Made by a program: the position numbers and the translations under genes. Below are positions 54,519 through 63,919 of a DNA stretch of 64,000 nucleotides, piece by piece. Under the pieces are notes generated by a model. That model saw only the letters and a program-made list of their open reading frames with translations. It made no database searches and had not been told where the DNA came from. The stretch is from Kitasatospora paranensis. GTDB lineage: Bacteria > Actinomycetota > Actinomycetes > Streptomycetales > Streptomycetaceae. Within the stretch, counting starts at the first letter, position 1. Every line of letters begins with the position of its first letter. Where the stretch lies: contig NZ_BAABKV010000001.1 in NCBI RefSeq assembly GCF_039544005.1, positions 7,502,001-7,566,000 on the forward strand, read 5' to 3'.

Positions 54519-56087
54519 TTGGCATCCACGCACAACGACGCGAGCCAGGACCCGAGACCCCGCCCCGCCGGGACCGGCGGGGGCACCGGCCCCGCGATGC
54601 GCCGGTCGCTCGGCGTCGGCGGCGCCGTGGCGCTCGCCGCGTCGAGCACGGCGGCCACCAGCAGCATCGGCATCGGGCTCGGCCTGATGGCCGGCATCGT
54701 CGGCCTGCACCTGCCGGCGATCCTGGGCCTGGCCTTCCTGCCCGTCCTCGCCATCGCCGGCGGCTACGGGCGGCTCAACCGGGTCGACCCCGACGCCGGG
54801 AGCAGCTACCGGTGGGTGGGCACGGCCCTCAACCCGTGGCTGGGCTTCCTCACCGGCTGGGTCAACATCCTCGGCACGATCGTGTTCATGGCCTACACCA
54901 CCACGGTGACCGGATCGGCGGTGATCCAGCTGTTCGGCGCGGCCGGCGTGCACCGCGTCGCGGGCCTGACCCTGAGCCCGGACTCCACCCTGCAGTGCAC
55001 CGCCATCGGCATGGTCGTGCTGATCGCCTCGGCCCTGGTCGCGGTCCGCGGGCTCGACCTCGCAGCCCGGTTGCAGAAGTACCTGCTGGTCTTCGAGTAC
55101 CTCGTCCTGCTCGGCTTCTGCGGCTACGGCCTGTTCGCCGGTGACCAGCCGTTCTCCTTCGAGTGGTTCGATCCGTTCGCCATCCCCTCGTTCCAGGCGC
55201 TCGCCCAGGGCATGGTGCTCGCGGTGTTCTGCTACTGGGGCTTCGAGTCGGTGTTCAGCGTGGGTGAGGAGGTCCGCGACCCGCGCGACGCCTCGCGCGG
55301 CGGCTTCATCGCGCTCACCGTCATGATGCTGCTCTTCGTCCTCGCCGGGACGGCCTTCCAGCGCGTGCTCCCGCTCGGCGACCTGGTCGGCAACGGCGCG
55401 CAGGGCCTGACCTACTTCGGCGACCGGCTCGCCCACCAGCCGCTCGCCGCACTGCCGTTGATCGCCCTGACCTTCTCGGCCGCGGCCTCGCTGCAGGCCG
55501 CCGTGGTGCCCACCGCGCGCGGGATGTACGCGATGGGCCGCGACGGCACCCTCGGGCCCGTCTGGACCCGCCTGCACCCCCGCCACCGGACCCCTGCCAC
55601 CGGCACGCTGCTGATCACCGCGCTCGCCGTCGTGCTCGCCCTGCTGTCGCTGGTCATCCCCACCGTCAGCTCGCTGATCTCCGCCACGGTCAACGCGATC
55701 GGCATCGTCGTCGCCCTCTACTACGCGCTGACCGCCGTCGCGGCCGCGGTCCGCTTCCGGCACCTGCTGCGGACCTCGCCCGTCGAGGCCCTGCGGGTGG
55801 TCGTCGCCCCGGTACTCGGTGCGCTCACCCTGCTCGCCGTCGGCGGATACCTCGCCTGGAGCTTCTACGACTCGGCCGACCACTTCGAACTCGCGGCGGA
55901 CAACGGCTGGTTCGAGCTGCTCGTACCGGTCCTGATGATCGGCTCCGGCCTGCTGGCCGCCGCCTGGGCCCGCTGGCACCGCCGCGCCCCGTACTTCACC
56001 GCAGGCTTCGGGGCGCCCGACGACGACCTCCCGGCCTGGAGCAGCCCCGCCCCGACCGGCACCGGAAGCCCGACCGGCGCTTCCTGA
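54519..56087 (+). CDS. APC-family amino acid/polyamine permease, second paralogue
   Basis: About 522 residues with some 12 helices. The first helix is AASSTAATSSIGIGLGLM and the sixth-helix region is VFCYWGFESVFSVGEEVRDP. The start is uncertain. A TTG at 54519 gives a short N-terminal tail, an upstream GTG (54441) lies inside the promoter, and ATG 54597 would start directly at MRRSLGV. It is a paralogue of the permease at 18.2 kb. An amidohydrolase gene follows after 120 bases, probably on the same transcript. Confidence 0.9.
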   Translation: MASTHNDASQDPRPRPAGTGGGTGPAMRRSLGVGGAVALAASSTAATSSIGIGLGLMAGIVGLHLPAILGLAFLPVLAIAGGYGRLNRVDPDAGSSYRWVGTALNPWLGFLTGWVNILGTIVFMAYTTTVTGSAVIQLFGAAGVHRVAGLTLSPDSTLQCTAIGMVVLIASALVAVRGLDLAARLQKYLLVFEYLVLLGFCGYGLFAGDQPFSFEWFDPFAIPSFQALAQGMVLAVFCYWGFESVFSVGEEVRDPRDASRGGFIALTVMMLLFVLAGTAFQRVLPLGDLVGNGAQGLTYFGDRLAHQPLAALPLIALTFSAAASLQAAVVPTARGMYAMGRDGTLGPVWTRLHPRHRTPATGTLLITALAVVLALLSLVIPTVSSLISATVNAIGIVVALYYALTAVAAAVRFRHLLRTSPVEALRVVVAPVLGALTLLAVGGYLAWSFYDSADHFELAADNGWFELLVPVLMIGSGLLAAAWARWHRRAPYFTAGFGAPDDDLPAWSSPAPTGTGSPTGAS

Positions 56088-56207
56088 CCCCCAGCGGCCA
56101 TCTGCGGCGACCGGCCGTGCCGCCCGGCCCGGCCGCACGCCGCAGGCCGCCCCACATCCTCGCACCGCGGTCCCCGAGGACCGCCGAACCCCATCGGGAG
56201 CACGTCC

Positions 56208-57844
56208 ATGCACCAGGCAGACCTGGTCTTCACCAACGGCCCCGTCCACACCGTGGACTCCGCCGGTACCCGCGCCAGCAGCCTCGCCGTGACGGGGGAG
56301 CGGATCACGGCCGTCGGCCACGACGAGGTCCGGGAGCTGATCGGTCCGGGGACGGAGGTGGTCGACCTGCAGGGCAGGCTGCTGCTGCCCGGCTTCCAGG
56401 ACGCCCACGTCCACGCCGTCTTCGGCGGCGTGGAGCTCGCCCAGTGCGACCTCACCGGCACCACCGGCGTCGACGAGTACCTCCGGCGCATCCGCGAGTA
56501 CGCCGACGCCCACCCCGAGCGCGCCTGGATCACCGGCGGCGGATGGTCGATGGAGAGCTTCGACGGCGGGCTGCCGAGCCGGCAGCTGCTCGACTCCGTC
56601 GTCCCGGACCGCCCGGTCTACCTGCTGAACCGCGACCACCACGGCGCCTGGGCCAACACCCGCGCGCTGGAACTCGCGGGACTCACCCGGCAGAGCCCGG
56701 ACCCGGCCGACGGCCGGATCGAGCGGGAGCCGGACGGGACGCCCAACGGCGTCCTCCAGGAGGGTGCCACCGGCCTGGTCGCCCGGCTCGTCCCGCCGAT
56801 CAGCGCGGCCGACCGGCTCGCCGGACTGCTGCGCGCCCAGGCGCTGCTGCACTCGCTCGGCATCACCGGCTGGCAGGACGCCCTGCTCGGTGTCTTCAAC
56901 GGCCAGCCCGACCCGTCCGACGCCTACCTCGCCGCCGCCCGCGACGGCTCCTCACCGCGCGGGTCGCCGGCGCCCTGTGGTGGGACCGCGACCGGGGCGC
57001 GGAGCAGATCCCGGAGCTGGCAGCCCGGCGCGCGGCCCTGCGGCACGGCCGCTTCCGGCCGGAGTCGGTCAAGATCATGCAGGACGGCATCGCGGAGAAC
57101 TTCACCGCGGCCCTGACCAGCCCGTACCTGGACAGCTGCGGCTGCGCCACCGCCAACTCCGGTCTGAGCTTCGTCGATCCGGTGGCCCTGCGGTCACATG
57201 TCACCGAACTGGACGGGCTCGGCTTCCAGGTGCACTTCCACGCGCTGGGCGACCGCGCGGTGCGGGAGGCGCTGGACGCCGTCGAGGCCGCCCGGACGGC
57301 CAACGGCCGACGTGCGACCCGCCACCACCTGGCTCACCTCCAGGTGGTGCACCCCGACGACGTGCCGCGCTTCGCCCGGCTCGGCGCGATCGCCAACATC
57401 CAGCCGCTGTGGGCCGCCCACGAGCCGCAGATGGACGAGCTGACGATCCCGTTCCTCGGGCCGGAACGCGCCGCCTGGCAGTACCCGTTCGGCTCGCTGC
57501 TGCGAGCCGGCGCCACGCTCGCGGCGGGCAGCGACTGGCCGGTCAGCAGCCCCGACCCGATCGCCGGCATCCATGTCGCGGTCAACCGGACGGAGCCCGG
57601 GGCCACCCACGGCCGGGTCTTCCTGCCCGAGCAGCGCCTCGACCTGGTTGCCGCCATCGCCGCGTACACGGCGGGCTCGGCGCACGTCAACGGCCTGGAC
57701 GACGCCGGCAGCCTGCGGGTCGGCAACCTCGCCGACCTGGTGGTGCTCGACCGCGACGTCTTCGCCGCCCCGGCGGAGGAGATCGCGGCGTCCCGCGTCC
57801 TGCAGACCTACGTCGGCGGTGTGCTGGTGCACACGGCCGGGTGA
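56208..57844 (+). CDS. Amidohydrolase family 3 (YtcJ-like), one-base break
   Basis: A metal-dependent amidohydrolase of the amidohydro_3 group. The metal His pair is in GFQDAHVHAVFGG. The frame breaks near 56948: one C is missing in GGCTCC, expected GGCCTCC. The rest continues as LLTARVAGALWWDRDRG, VKIMQDGIAE, FQVHFHALGDRAVREALDAV and AAGSDWPVSSPDP, with the C-terminal strand LRVGNLADLVVLDRD. Repaired length is 545 residues. GGGAG precedes the ATG. It probably hydrolyses an amide or formamide imported by the permease. Confidence 0.88.
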
Positions 57845-57849
57845 GCTCC

Positions 57850-57899
57850 GTGGTGGGGGTGCGGGCGGGCGCGGCGGTCGGGCACGTCCGGCCGTGGCG
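57850..57899. terminator. Imperfect hairpin between convergent genes
   Basis: GC-rich arms starting GTGGGGGTG and ending CACCCCC, about 50 bases across with one bulge, lie just after the amidohydrolase stop and before the convergent kinase stop. Confidence 0.45.
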
Positions 57900-57928
57900 C
57901 CCACCCCCGCGCCGTGAGCAGGGCCCGG

Positions 57929-59520
57929 TCAGCCGTGCGGCCGGCCCAGCCACTCCAGGGTGCGCCGGGTCTCGGCGGCGAGCGGGTGGTGCGGGCCGTA
58001 GCGGCGCTCGGTGTCCAGCAGCAGCTGGAGCAGCACCGTGAGCGCCTCGGAGTGGTCACCGGCCGTCAGGAGCAGCTGTGCCGTGCGGTGGCGCACCTCC
58101 AGCGCGAGTTCCGGGTCGGTGGCGGCGTGCCGGTCCAGCCGGGGAGCAGCGACCGGTACTCGGCGAGGGCGGCGGCGTGGTCGCCGAGGTGCTCCAGGCA
58201 CTGTGCGGCCTCGACCAGGTAGCGCAGGGTCTGCGGGTCGGCCGGGCCGGCCTCGGCGGCGCTCTGCTCGGCCAGCAGCCGCAGCTCCGGCAGGGCGGCG
58301 CGGAACCGGCCGGCCTCCAGCAGGGTCGCCGCGTACTGCTTGCGCAGCATGCGGACGACGGGCGAGTGCGCGCCGTGGGTCTCCACCGCGGCGGGCAGCG
58401 CGTCGCCGAGCACCCCGACGGCCTGGGTGATCCGGCCGGTGTCCAGCAGCCGCTTGACCTCCTCGACGGCGCCGGCGATGTCCGCCCTCCCGCGGGGCGG
58501 CGCGGTGGGCGCGGGCGGCGCGGCGGCTGCCGGTGGTGCGGCGGGCGGCGGCGGCACGGCCGGCCCGGTGGCAGGCCCGGTGGGCGGCCCGGTGGGCGGC
58601 CGTGGCGCGGGCACCCGGCCGCCCCAGGGCGCGTACGGCTGCCGGAACGGCCGGGTCGGGTCCATCGGCGCCCCGGGCCCGCCGGGGCGGGCCGGGGCCG
58701 CCCCGGGCAGCAGCGGTTCCAGCGCGGCGTGCACCTCGGCCGCGTCGGCCGGCCGGTCCCGCGGGTCCTTGGCCAGCAACTGCAGGACCAGCGCCTCCAG
58801 CGGCTCCGGTGTGTCGGGCCGGAGCCGGCGCAGCGGCGCGGGCGGCTCGTGGAGGTGCTGGTGCAGCACCCCGAGCGGCGACGAGCGGGCGAACGGGACG
58901 GTGCCGCTGAGCAGTTCGTGCAGGATCACGCCCAGCGAGTAGAGGTCCGTCCGCGGGCCGACCTCCTCGCCCAGGGCCTGCTCGGGTGCCATGTACGCCG
59001 GGCTGCCGATGTGCGAGCCGGTGAGGGTGAGCCGGGTGGTGTCGGTGTCCAGGACGGCGGCGACGCCGAGGTCGAGCACGACCAGCGTGCCGTCGGGGCG
59101 GATCATCACGTTGCGCGGTTTGAGGTCGCGGTGCACGGCCGGCACGGCGTGCACGGCGGCCAGTACCGGGCAGAGCTGGGCCGCCACGGCGACAGCCCAC
59201 GCCACGGGGTAGGGGTCGTGCTCGGCCAGGTGGTCGGCCAGGTCCGCGCCGTGGACGTACTGCATCACCAGGTAGAGGTCGTCGGCGTCGCTCGCGGCGT
59301 CGTGCACGGTGACCAGGCCCGGGTGGTCGACGCGGGCGGTGAGCCGGCACTCGCGGGCGAAGCGCCGCCGCAGCTGGTCGGACTGCTCGGAGCCGGGCAT
59401 CAGGTCCGGCCGGAGCAGCTTGACGGCCACCTGGCGGTCGAGGGTGCGGTCGTGGGCCGCCCACACCTGGCCCATGCCGCCCTGCCCGATGAGGGTCGTC
59501 AGTTCGTAGCGCCCGGCCAT
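57929..59520 (-). CDS. Ser/Thr protein kinase with TPR-like C-terminus, one-base break
   Basis: The kinase domain is at about residues 1-265 (IGQGGMGQVWAA, VAVKLL, HRDLKPRNV, DLGVAAVL in place of DFG, MAPEQALG). A Pro/Ala-rich linker leads to tetratricopeptide-like helices (residues about 360-530). The frame breaks at the run 58141-58144; with one base restored, LLPRLDRHAATDPELALEVR continues to LEWLGRPHG. Repaired length is 530 residues. No membrane helix. ATG 59520 follows GAGGGG; a GTG at 59535 overlaps the upstream stop. Coupled to a small membrane protein gene. Confidence 0.88.
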
Positions 59521-59531
59521 GAGCCGGCCCC

Positions 59532-59984
59532 TCACGGGCGCTCCTGCTGTTCGAGGTAGGCGCTCAGCTCGTCGAGCCCGGCCCGGACCTGTCCGATGCG
59601 GTCCGGCCGCGGCATGCCCACCGGCGGACGGGCGGGCGGGGCGGGCTCGGGCGCCCGCGGCGGTCGCAGGTCGACGGCGAGGAAGTACGCCGGGACGACG
59701 ACCGCCGTGCCGAGCAGCAGCACCACGCCGGTGGTGGCCCGCCAGTCGGTGTCGCCGGTCGACGTCCCGATCAGCACGATGCCGCCGACGGACGCCGCGG
59801 CCGACGCGCCGAACAGCAGCCAGTCCCGGGTGCGGCGGTGCACGATCGCCGGCTTCAGCATGGTGATCCAGCCCAGCATGCCCAGGCTCACCAGCGGAAC
59901 GACCGTCAGGACGATCCGCAGCAGGACCGTCCCCGCCTGCGCAGCACGTCGACGCCGTGGCGGTGCCGGGACGGGGGCGTACAT
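59532..59984 (-). CDS. Unknown membrane protein preceding a kinase
   Basis: 150 residues with about four membrane helices (LLRIVLTVVPLVSLGMLGWI, WLLFGASAAASVGGIVLIGT, TTGVVLLLGTAVVVPAYFLA) and a Pro-rich C-terminal tail ending in a helical segment. Its stop overlaps a possible kinase start, so it is translated with the kinase and may anchor or be phosphorylated by it. The family is not recognised. Confidence 0.75.
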   Translation of the reverse strand: MYAPVPAPPRRRRAAQAGTVLLRIVLTVVPLVSLGMLGWITMLKPAIVHRRTRDWLLFGASAAASVGGIVLIGTSTGDTDWRATTGVVLLLGTAVVVPAYFLAVDLRPPRAPEPAPPARPPVGMPRPDRIGQVRAGLDELSAYLEQQERP

Positions 59985-60065
59985 GGCTGGTCTCCTGGTC
60001 GGCGCAGGGCGGGCGGCGGTTGCCGGGGTCAGCCTACCGACCCCGCCGCCGGCCGTCCGCTGCCC

Positions 60066-62090
60066 TCACGACGGGCCGACGCTCCCGTCCGTCAGGCCGT
60101 CGTACAGGCCCTGGACGAGCCGCTCGCCGAGTCCGGCCGCGAGCCGCGACGCCTCCTCGAAGGCGCTCAGGGCACGGAACCGCTCGCCGTAGCGCTGCTG
60201 GTCGGCGAGGGGCAGTCGGGGCACCTGGAGGCGGCGGACGTCGAGGCGGGTCGCGGACGAGGTGAAGCTGCTGGCCTGCCGGCTGTTCGCGCTGCTGCGG
60301 AGGAACCCGGCGAGGAACCACGGATCCAGTACGGATGCGTCCGGCCGCAGCAGGTGCACGTTGCGGCCCAGTGCGGCACCGGCGGTGGCGGTGTCGATCA
60401 CCCGGGTCGTGGTGCCCCGGCCGAGGACGGGGATCACCACGTCCCCGGCGCGGAGCAGCACCGGCTCCTCCGCCGCGCCCTCGGGGAGCACGCCGGACGG
60501 TGCGCCGCCGGTGGCGATGTCGTGCTCGGTCAGCACCGGCGGTCCGCCGGCCGGGCCGGCCCCGGCGCCGCCGGTGCGCATCAGCAGGGCTCCCGTCCGG
60601 CCCAGTTCGCCCAGGTTCGTCATGGCCCAGTGCGCGGGCGCGCCCTGCGGACCGGCGGTCGGCACCTGGTCCGCCGCGTGCCGCAGGGCGCCGGTCAGCC
60701 GCTCGCGGAGGTCGTCCAGCTCCGCCTCGCCGGGGCCCGCCGCCCGTACCGGCAGGTGCCGGGCCGGGGTCACGTCCACGTCGTCGTCCAGCAGGTCGAC
60801 CAGCGGGACGGTGCGGCTGACGCCGGGCCGCTCCGGTGCGGAGCCGTCCCGGTCGAAGGCGTGCCAGGCGTCCAGCACCGCGCCGCGGAGCTCCTGCCAG
60901 GGCATCGCGTCCCGGCCGTCCGGGCGGTCGGCGACGTCCACCACCAGCAGCCGGTGCGGTTGCGGCGCGTCCGGCGCGGGGCGGCGCAGCACCCACAGGT
61001 GCAGCGGGATCCCGTACGGCGGGGCGGCTCCGGCGGGCAGGGCGACGACCGCCCGCAGGGCGCCGCGGCGCAGCAGGTCGGCGCGGATGCGGCGGCCCGA
61101 GCGCCGGGACGCCGCGGCGGGCGGCATCAGCAGCACGGCGGCGCCGTACTCCCGGACGTGCGCCAGGGAGTGCTGCACCCAGGCCAGTTCGGATTCGGTG
61201 CGCGGCGGCAGCCCGTACTCCCACCGGGGGTCGTAGGCGAGGTCCTCGTGTCCCCAGGCGCGTTCGTTGAACGGCGGGTGGCACAGCACGGCGTCGGCGC
61301 GCAGGCCCGGGTGGGCGTCGGCGCGCAGGCTGTCGCCCGGCCTGATGCGGACGGGGCGGTCGGTGTGCAGGGCCAGGCGCAGCGCGGTCAGGGCGGCGAG
61401 GTCCGGATCGGCGTCCTGCCCGGCCAGGGCGGCGGTGGGGCCTGCCGCGGCGAGCAGGCCGCCGAAGCCGCAGGCCGGGTCCAGCACCAGCTCGGCCGGC
61501 CCGGCGAGGTCGGCCATGAGCTCGGAGAGCGGGGCCGGGGTCAGTGTGTACTGGCGTGGCCCGGCCTCCAGGTGACGGCCCATCAGGAACTCGTATGCCT
61601 CGCGGGCGCCCAGCTCTTCGGCGAGCTCCGCGCCGCCCCGCACCAGGTCCCGGTGCGCGTCCAGTTCGGGCCCGGTGGGCAGGGGGACGGGATGGTCCTC
61701 GCCCAGCCGGGTGCGCAGGGCCCCGGCCAGGAGGGCGGGCAGGTCGCCGTCCGAGGGCCGGTCGTCCGCGGCGCGCAGCTGCGGCCGGCCCTCGGGCCGG
61801 GCGTGCAGCAGCAGGACGGTGCCGAGCAGGCGCAGCGCGGCCGAGGCCCCGTCCGGATCCTGTTCGACCTGCTGCCAGACCCGTTCCCGCAGCGGGACCT
61901 GGCCGAGCTTGCCCTGGCCGCGGAGCCACTGCTCGACCTCGGCCAGGTCGAAGACCGGACTGCTGTCGGTGCCGCCGACGGGCTTCGGGAAGTCGGCGTG
62001 CCTGCGCCGCCAGTTGCTGACGGCGGCCCGGCCGACCCCGGCGAACCGCGCGATCTGGGCGGCGGTGACGTCTGTCCTGTTCTCCGGCAC
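60066..62090 (-). CDS. Orphan HsdM-like N6-adenine methylase with DNA-binding N-terminus and altered catalytic motif
   Basis: 674 residues. Residues 5-60 form an excisionase/MerR-like helix-turn-helix (AAQIARFAGVGRAAVSNWRR). The methylase core has motif I LVLDPACGFGGLLAA. At the position of catalytic motif IV (N-P-P-F/Y) it reads CHPPF, with His replacing Asn/Asp. The C-terminus resembles a type I specificity half (VPRLPLADQQRYGERFRALS). No restriction (HsdR) gene is nearby. The altered motif suggests a regulator or an inactive methylase rather than a restriction-modification enzyme. Confidence 0.82.
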   Translation of the reverse strand: MPENRTDVTAAQIARFAGVGRAAVSNWRRRHADFPKPVGGTDSSPVFDLAEVEQWLRGQGKLGQVPLRERVWQQVEQDPDGASAALRLLGTVLLLHARPEGRPQLRAADDRPSDGDLPALLAGALRTRLGEDHPVPLPTGPELDAHRDLVRGGAELAEELGAREAYEFLMGRHLEAGPRQYTLTPAPLSELMADLAGPAELVLDPACGFGGLLAAAGPTAALAGQDADPDLAALTALRLALHTDRPVRIRPGDSLRADAHPGLRADAVLCHPPFNERAWGHEDLAYDPRWEYGLPPRTESELAWVQHSLAHVREYGAAVLLMPPAAASRRSGRRIRADLLRRGALRAVVALPAGAAPPYGIPLHLWVLRRPAPDAPQPHRLLVVDVADRPDGRDAMPWQELRGAVLDAWHAFDRDGSAPERPGVSRTVPLVDLLDDDVDVTPARHLPVRAAGPGEAELDDLRERLTGALRHAADQVPTAGPQGAPAHWAMTNLGELGRTGALLMRTGGAGAGPAGGPPVLTEHDIATGGAPSGVLPEGAAEEPVLLRAGDVVIPVLGRGTTTRVIDTATAGAALGRNVHLLRPDASVLDPWFLAGFLRSSANSRQASSFTSSATRLDVRRLQVPRLPLADQQRYGERFRALSAFEEASRLAAGLGERLVQGLYDGLTDGSVGPS

Positions 62091-62242
62091 TGACTGGGCC
62101 CCTCCGTGGCGACGCGACGCTCGACGGGCCTGATCCTACAACCTGCCTCACCGGGCGATCGAGTGTTGACGCGGTTCACAGGACATGTTCTGATTGGCGC
62201 GCCGCTCACCCAACTCTCTCGCTCGAAAGGTGCACAGCCCTC

Positions 62243-62994
62243 ATGTCACAGCAGTTCCGCCGGGCCGCCTCCGTCGCCTGCGGCGCCGGTCTGCTCCTCG
62301 GCCTCACCGCCTGCTCCTCCGGGGCCGCACAGCCGTCGGCCGCACCGGCCGCCCCTCCGGTTCTGTTGCCGCCTCCTCGGCCGCGGCCGCCCCCGCTCCC
62401 GCGGCCGACACCGACGGTCTGCCGAACGGGACGAAGCTGAACGCGATGCTCCTGCCGGCTGCCGCGATCCCGCACCAGCTCAAGCTGGATCCCAGTGGCA
62501 CGCGCAGCACCGCCGACGGCTTCAACCCGCCGTCCTCGCCGTCGGCCGTCCCGGCCGCGAAGGCCTGCGACATGCTGAACGGCTCGGCCTGGGTCAACGT
62601 GGCGGGGATCGGCAGCGCGTCCTTCGCCCAGAACGACTACACGGACGAGGCGCAGGACATGTTCGCCCAGGAGCTCGACGCCTACCGGGGGAGCGACGCG
62701 AAGGCGGTGATGGCCGCCCTCAAGCAGGCCCTCACCTCCTGCCACAGCTTCACCACCGTCCAGAACGGCCAGAAGTTCCCGGTGACCGTCGTGCTGAAGA
62801 GCCTGCCCGGCGTCGGGGACGAGGCGCTGCAGGCGGTGCTCACCTCGCCGGACTGGGCCGGGGGCAGCACGATGGTGGCCGCCCGGGTCGGCAGCGTCGT
62901 GGTGACCACCTTCGACAACGACCAGAAGTCCACCGGGACGGCCGGGGTGGCCCTGACCAAGGCCCTGGTCAAGAACGTGACCGCCGCGCACTGA
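62243..62994 (+). CDS. Putative lipoprotein, one-base break
   Basis: The signal peptide ends in a lipobox at Cys24 (LLLGLTAC), then an Ala/Pro-rich linker. The frame breaks at the C-run 62352-62355; with one C restored it reads APSGSVAASS and continues to a beta-rich domain (GSAWVNVAGIGSASFAQNDY, VGSVVVTTFDNDQKSTGTAG) ending at 62994. Repaired length is 250 residues. It resembles Streptomyces lipoproteins of unknown role with a PknH-sensor-like fold. A large hairpin follows. Confidence 0.78.
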
Positions 62995-63049
62995 CGCGGC
63001 GGGATCGGGCCGGCAGGTCCGACCGGTCATCCGTACGACCCGCCGACGC

Positions 63050-63101
63050 GAACGGCGGCAGGCCCGGCGCCTTGAGGGGAGCGCCGGGCCTGCCGCCGTT
63101 C
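63050..63101. terminator. Large bidirectional hairpin
   Basis: A perfect 21-bp stem (63050-63070 with 63081-63101) and ten-base loop between the convergent lipoprotein and Fur genes. Confidence 0.9.
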
Positions 63102-63126
63102 TTCGTGCGCGCGCGAGCGCGACCGG

Positions 63127-63537
63127 TCAGACGCAGGAGGGGCAGAGCCCCCGGTAGGTGACCACGACGTCGGACACCGTGAAACCGAACCGTTCCTCGG
63201 CCGGCAGGTCGGCCAGCGGACTGCGGACGGGGTGCACGTCGCGGATCGTCCCGCAGGTGGAGCACACCAGGTGCTGGTGCGGGTGGTGCGCGTTGGGGTC
63301 GTACCGCTTGGCGCGGCCGTCGGTGCAGACCTCTATGACCTCGCCGAGGGAGACCAGCTCGCCCAGGGTGTTGTAGACCGTCGCCCGGGAGATCTCCGGC
63401 AGCCGCCGGGTCGCGCGGGCGTGCACCTCGTCCGCGGTGAGGTGCACGTGGTCGCCGTCGAGGACCTCCGCAACGACACGCCGCTGGGAGGTCATCCGCC
63501 AGCCACGCACGCGCAGTCGCTGCAGCAGGTCACTCAT
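63127..63537 (-). CDS. Fur-family peroxide regulator (CatR/FurA type)
   Basis: 136 residues. The N-terminal winged helix is RMTSQRRVVAEVL ... ISRATVYNTLGELVSLG. The metal-binding region is HHPHQHLVCSTCGTIRDV, and a C-terminal CPSC completes a structural zinc site of two CxxC pairs. This fits the PerR/CatR group that senses peroxide through iron-catalysed His oxidation. It is divergent from katG at the right edge, its classic target. ATG 63537 has AGGTGA; a TAAACT -10 lies at 63580-63575. Confidence 0.93.
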   Translation of the reverse strand: MSDLLQRLRVRGWRMTSQRRVVAEVLDGDHVHLTADEVHARATRRLPEISRATVYNTLGELVSLGEVIEVCTDGRAKRYDPNAHHPHQHLVCSTCGTIRDVHPVRSPLADLPAEERFGFTVSDVVVTYRGLCPSCV

Positions 63538-63574
63538 ATGGGTTCACCTATTCGGGTTCATGGGGGATGCGGGG

Positions 63575-63580
63575 AGTTTA
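63575..63580 (-). promoter_or_regulatory. -10 element of the Fur gene
   Basis: TAAACT on the minus strand about 40 bases before the Fur ATG. No convincing -35 is seen. Confidence 0.4.
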
Positions 63581-63626
63581 TCAGCGGGTTTCTCGGGTCC
63601 GATCAGGTACGGCTCTGATGCGCTTC

Positions 63627-63654
63627 TTGACTTGGACTCTGTCCATTGTAGGAT
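63627..63654 (+). promoter_or_regulatory. Promoter with dyad directed at katG
   Basis: -35 TTGACT (63627-63632) and -10 TAGGAT (63649-63654), 16 bp apart, with the inverted repeat TGGAC-TCT-GTCCA (63633-63645) filling the spacer. It reads toward katG with a leader of about 260 bases. Likely site of Fur/CatR repression. Confidence 0.65.
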
Positions 63655-63919
63655 CGGTTCCGGTGATAGCCAAGGGACGGGAAGAGTCCAGGAGTACGGG
63701 AGACGGCGACGTGACGGCCACCGCCGAAGAGCTGAGCGGTGCCGGCCCGCGGGTGGCGGGCCCCCGCGTCGTGCTGCCCGGAACCCTCCGGGGCGGCGGT
63801 CGGCCCGGCTCAGCGGCGGTCACTCCGGACGTCGTGCCGTGTCGCGGGCCCGTGCCCCGACCGCTCCACCGCCCGAAGCTCCTTAGCATCGTGATCTGCC
63901 AGGTCCGGAAGGATTCCCA

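Noticed and set aside
60066..62090. Complete type I restriction-modification or BREX locus
   Set aside because: No HsdR, PglZ, BrxC or other partner genes flank the methylase, and its catalytic motif is altered.
59838..62093. 750-codon plus-strand frame opposite the methylase gene
   Set aside because: Shadow frame caused by GC bias; the opposite strand has clear methylase motifs.
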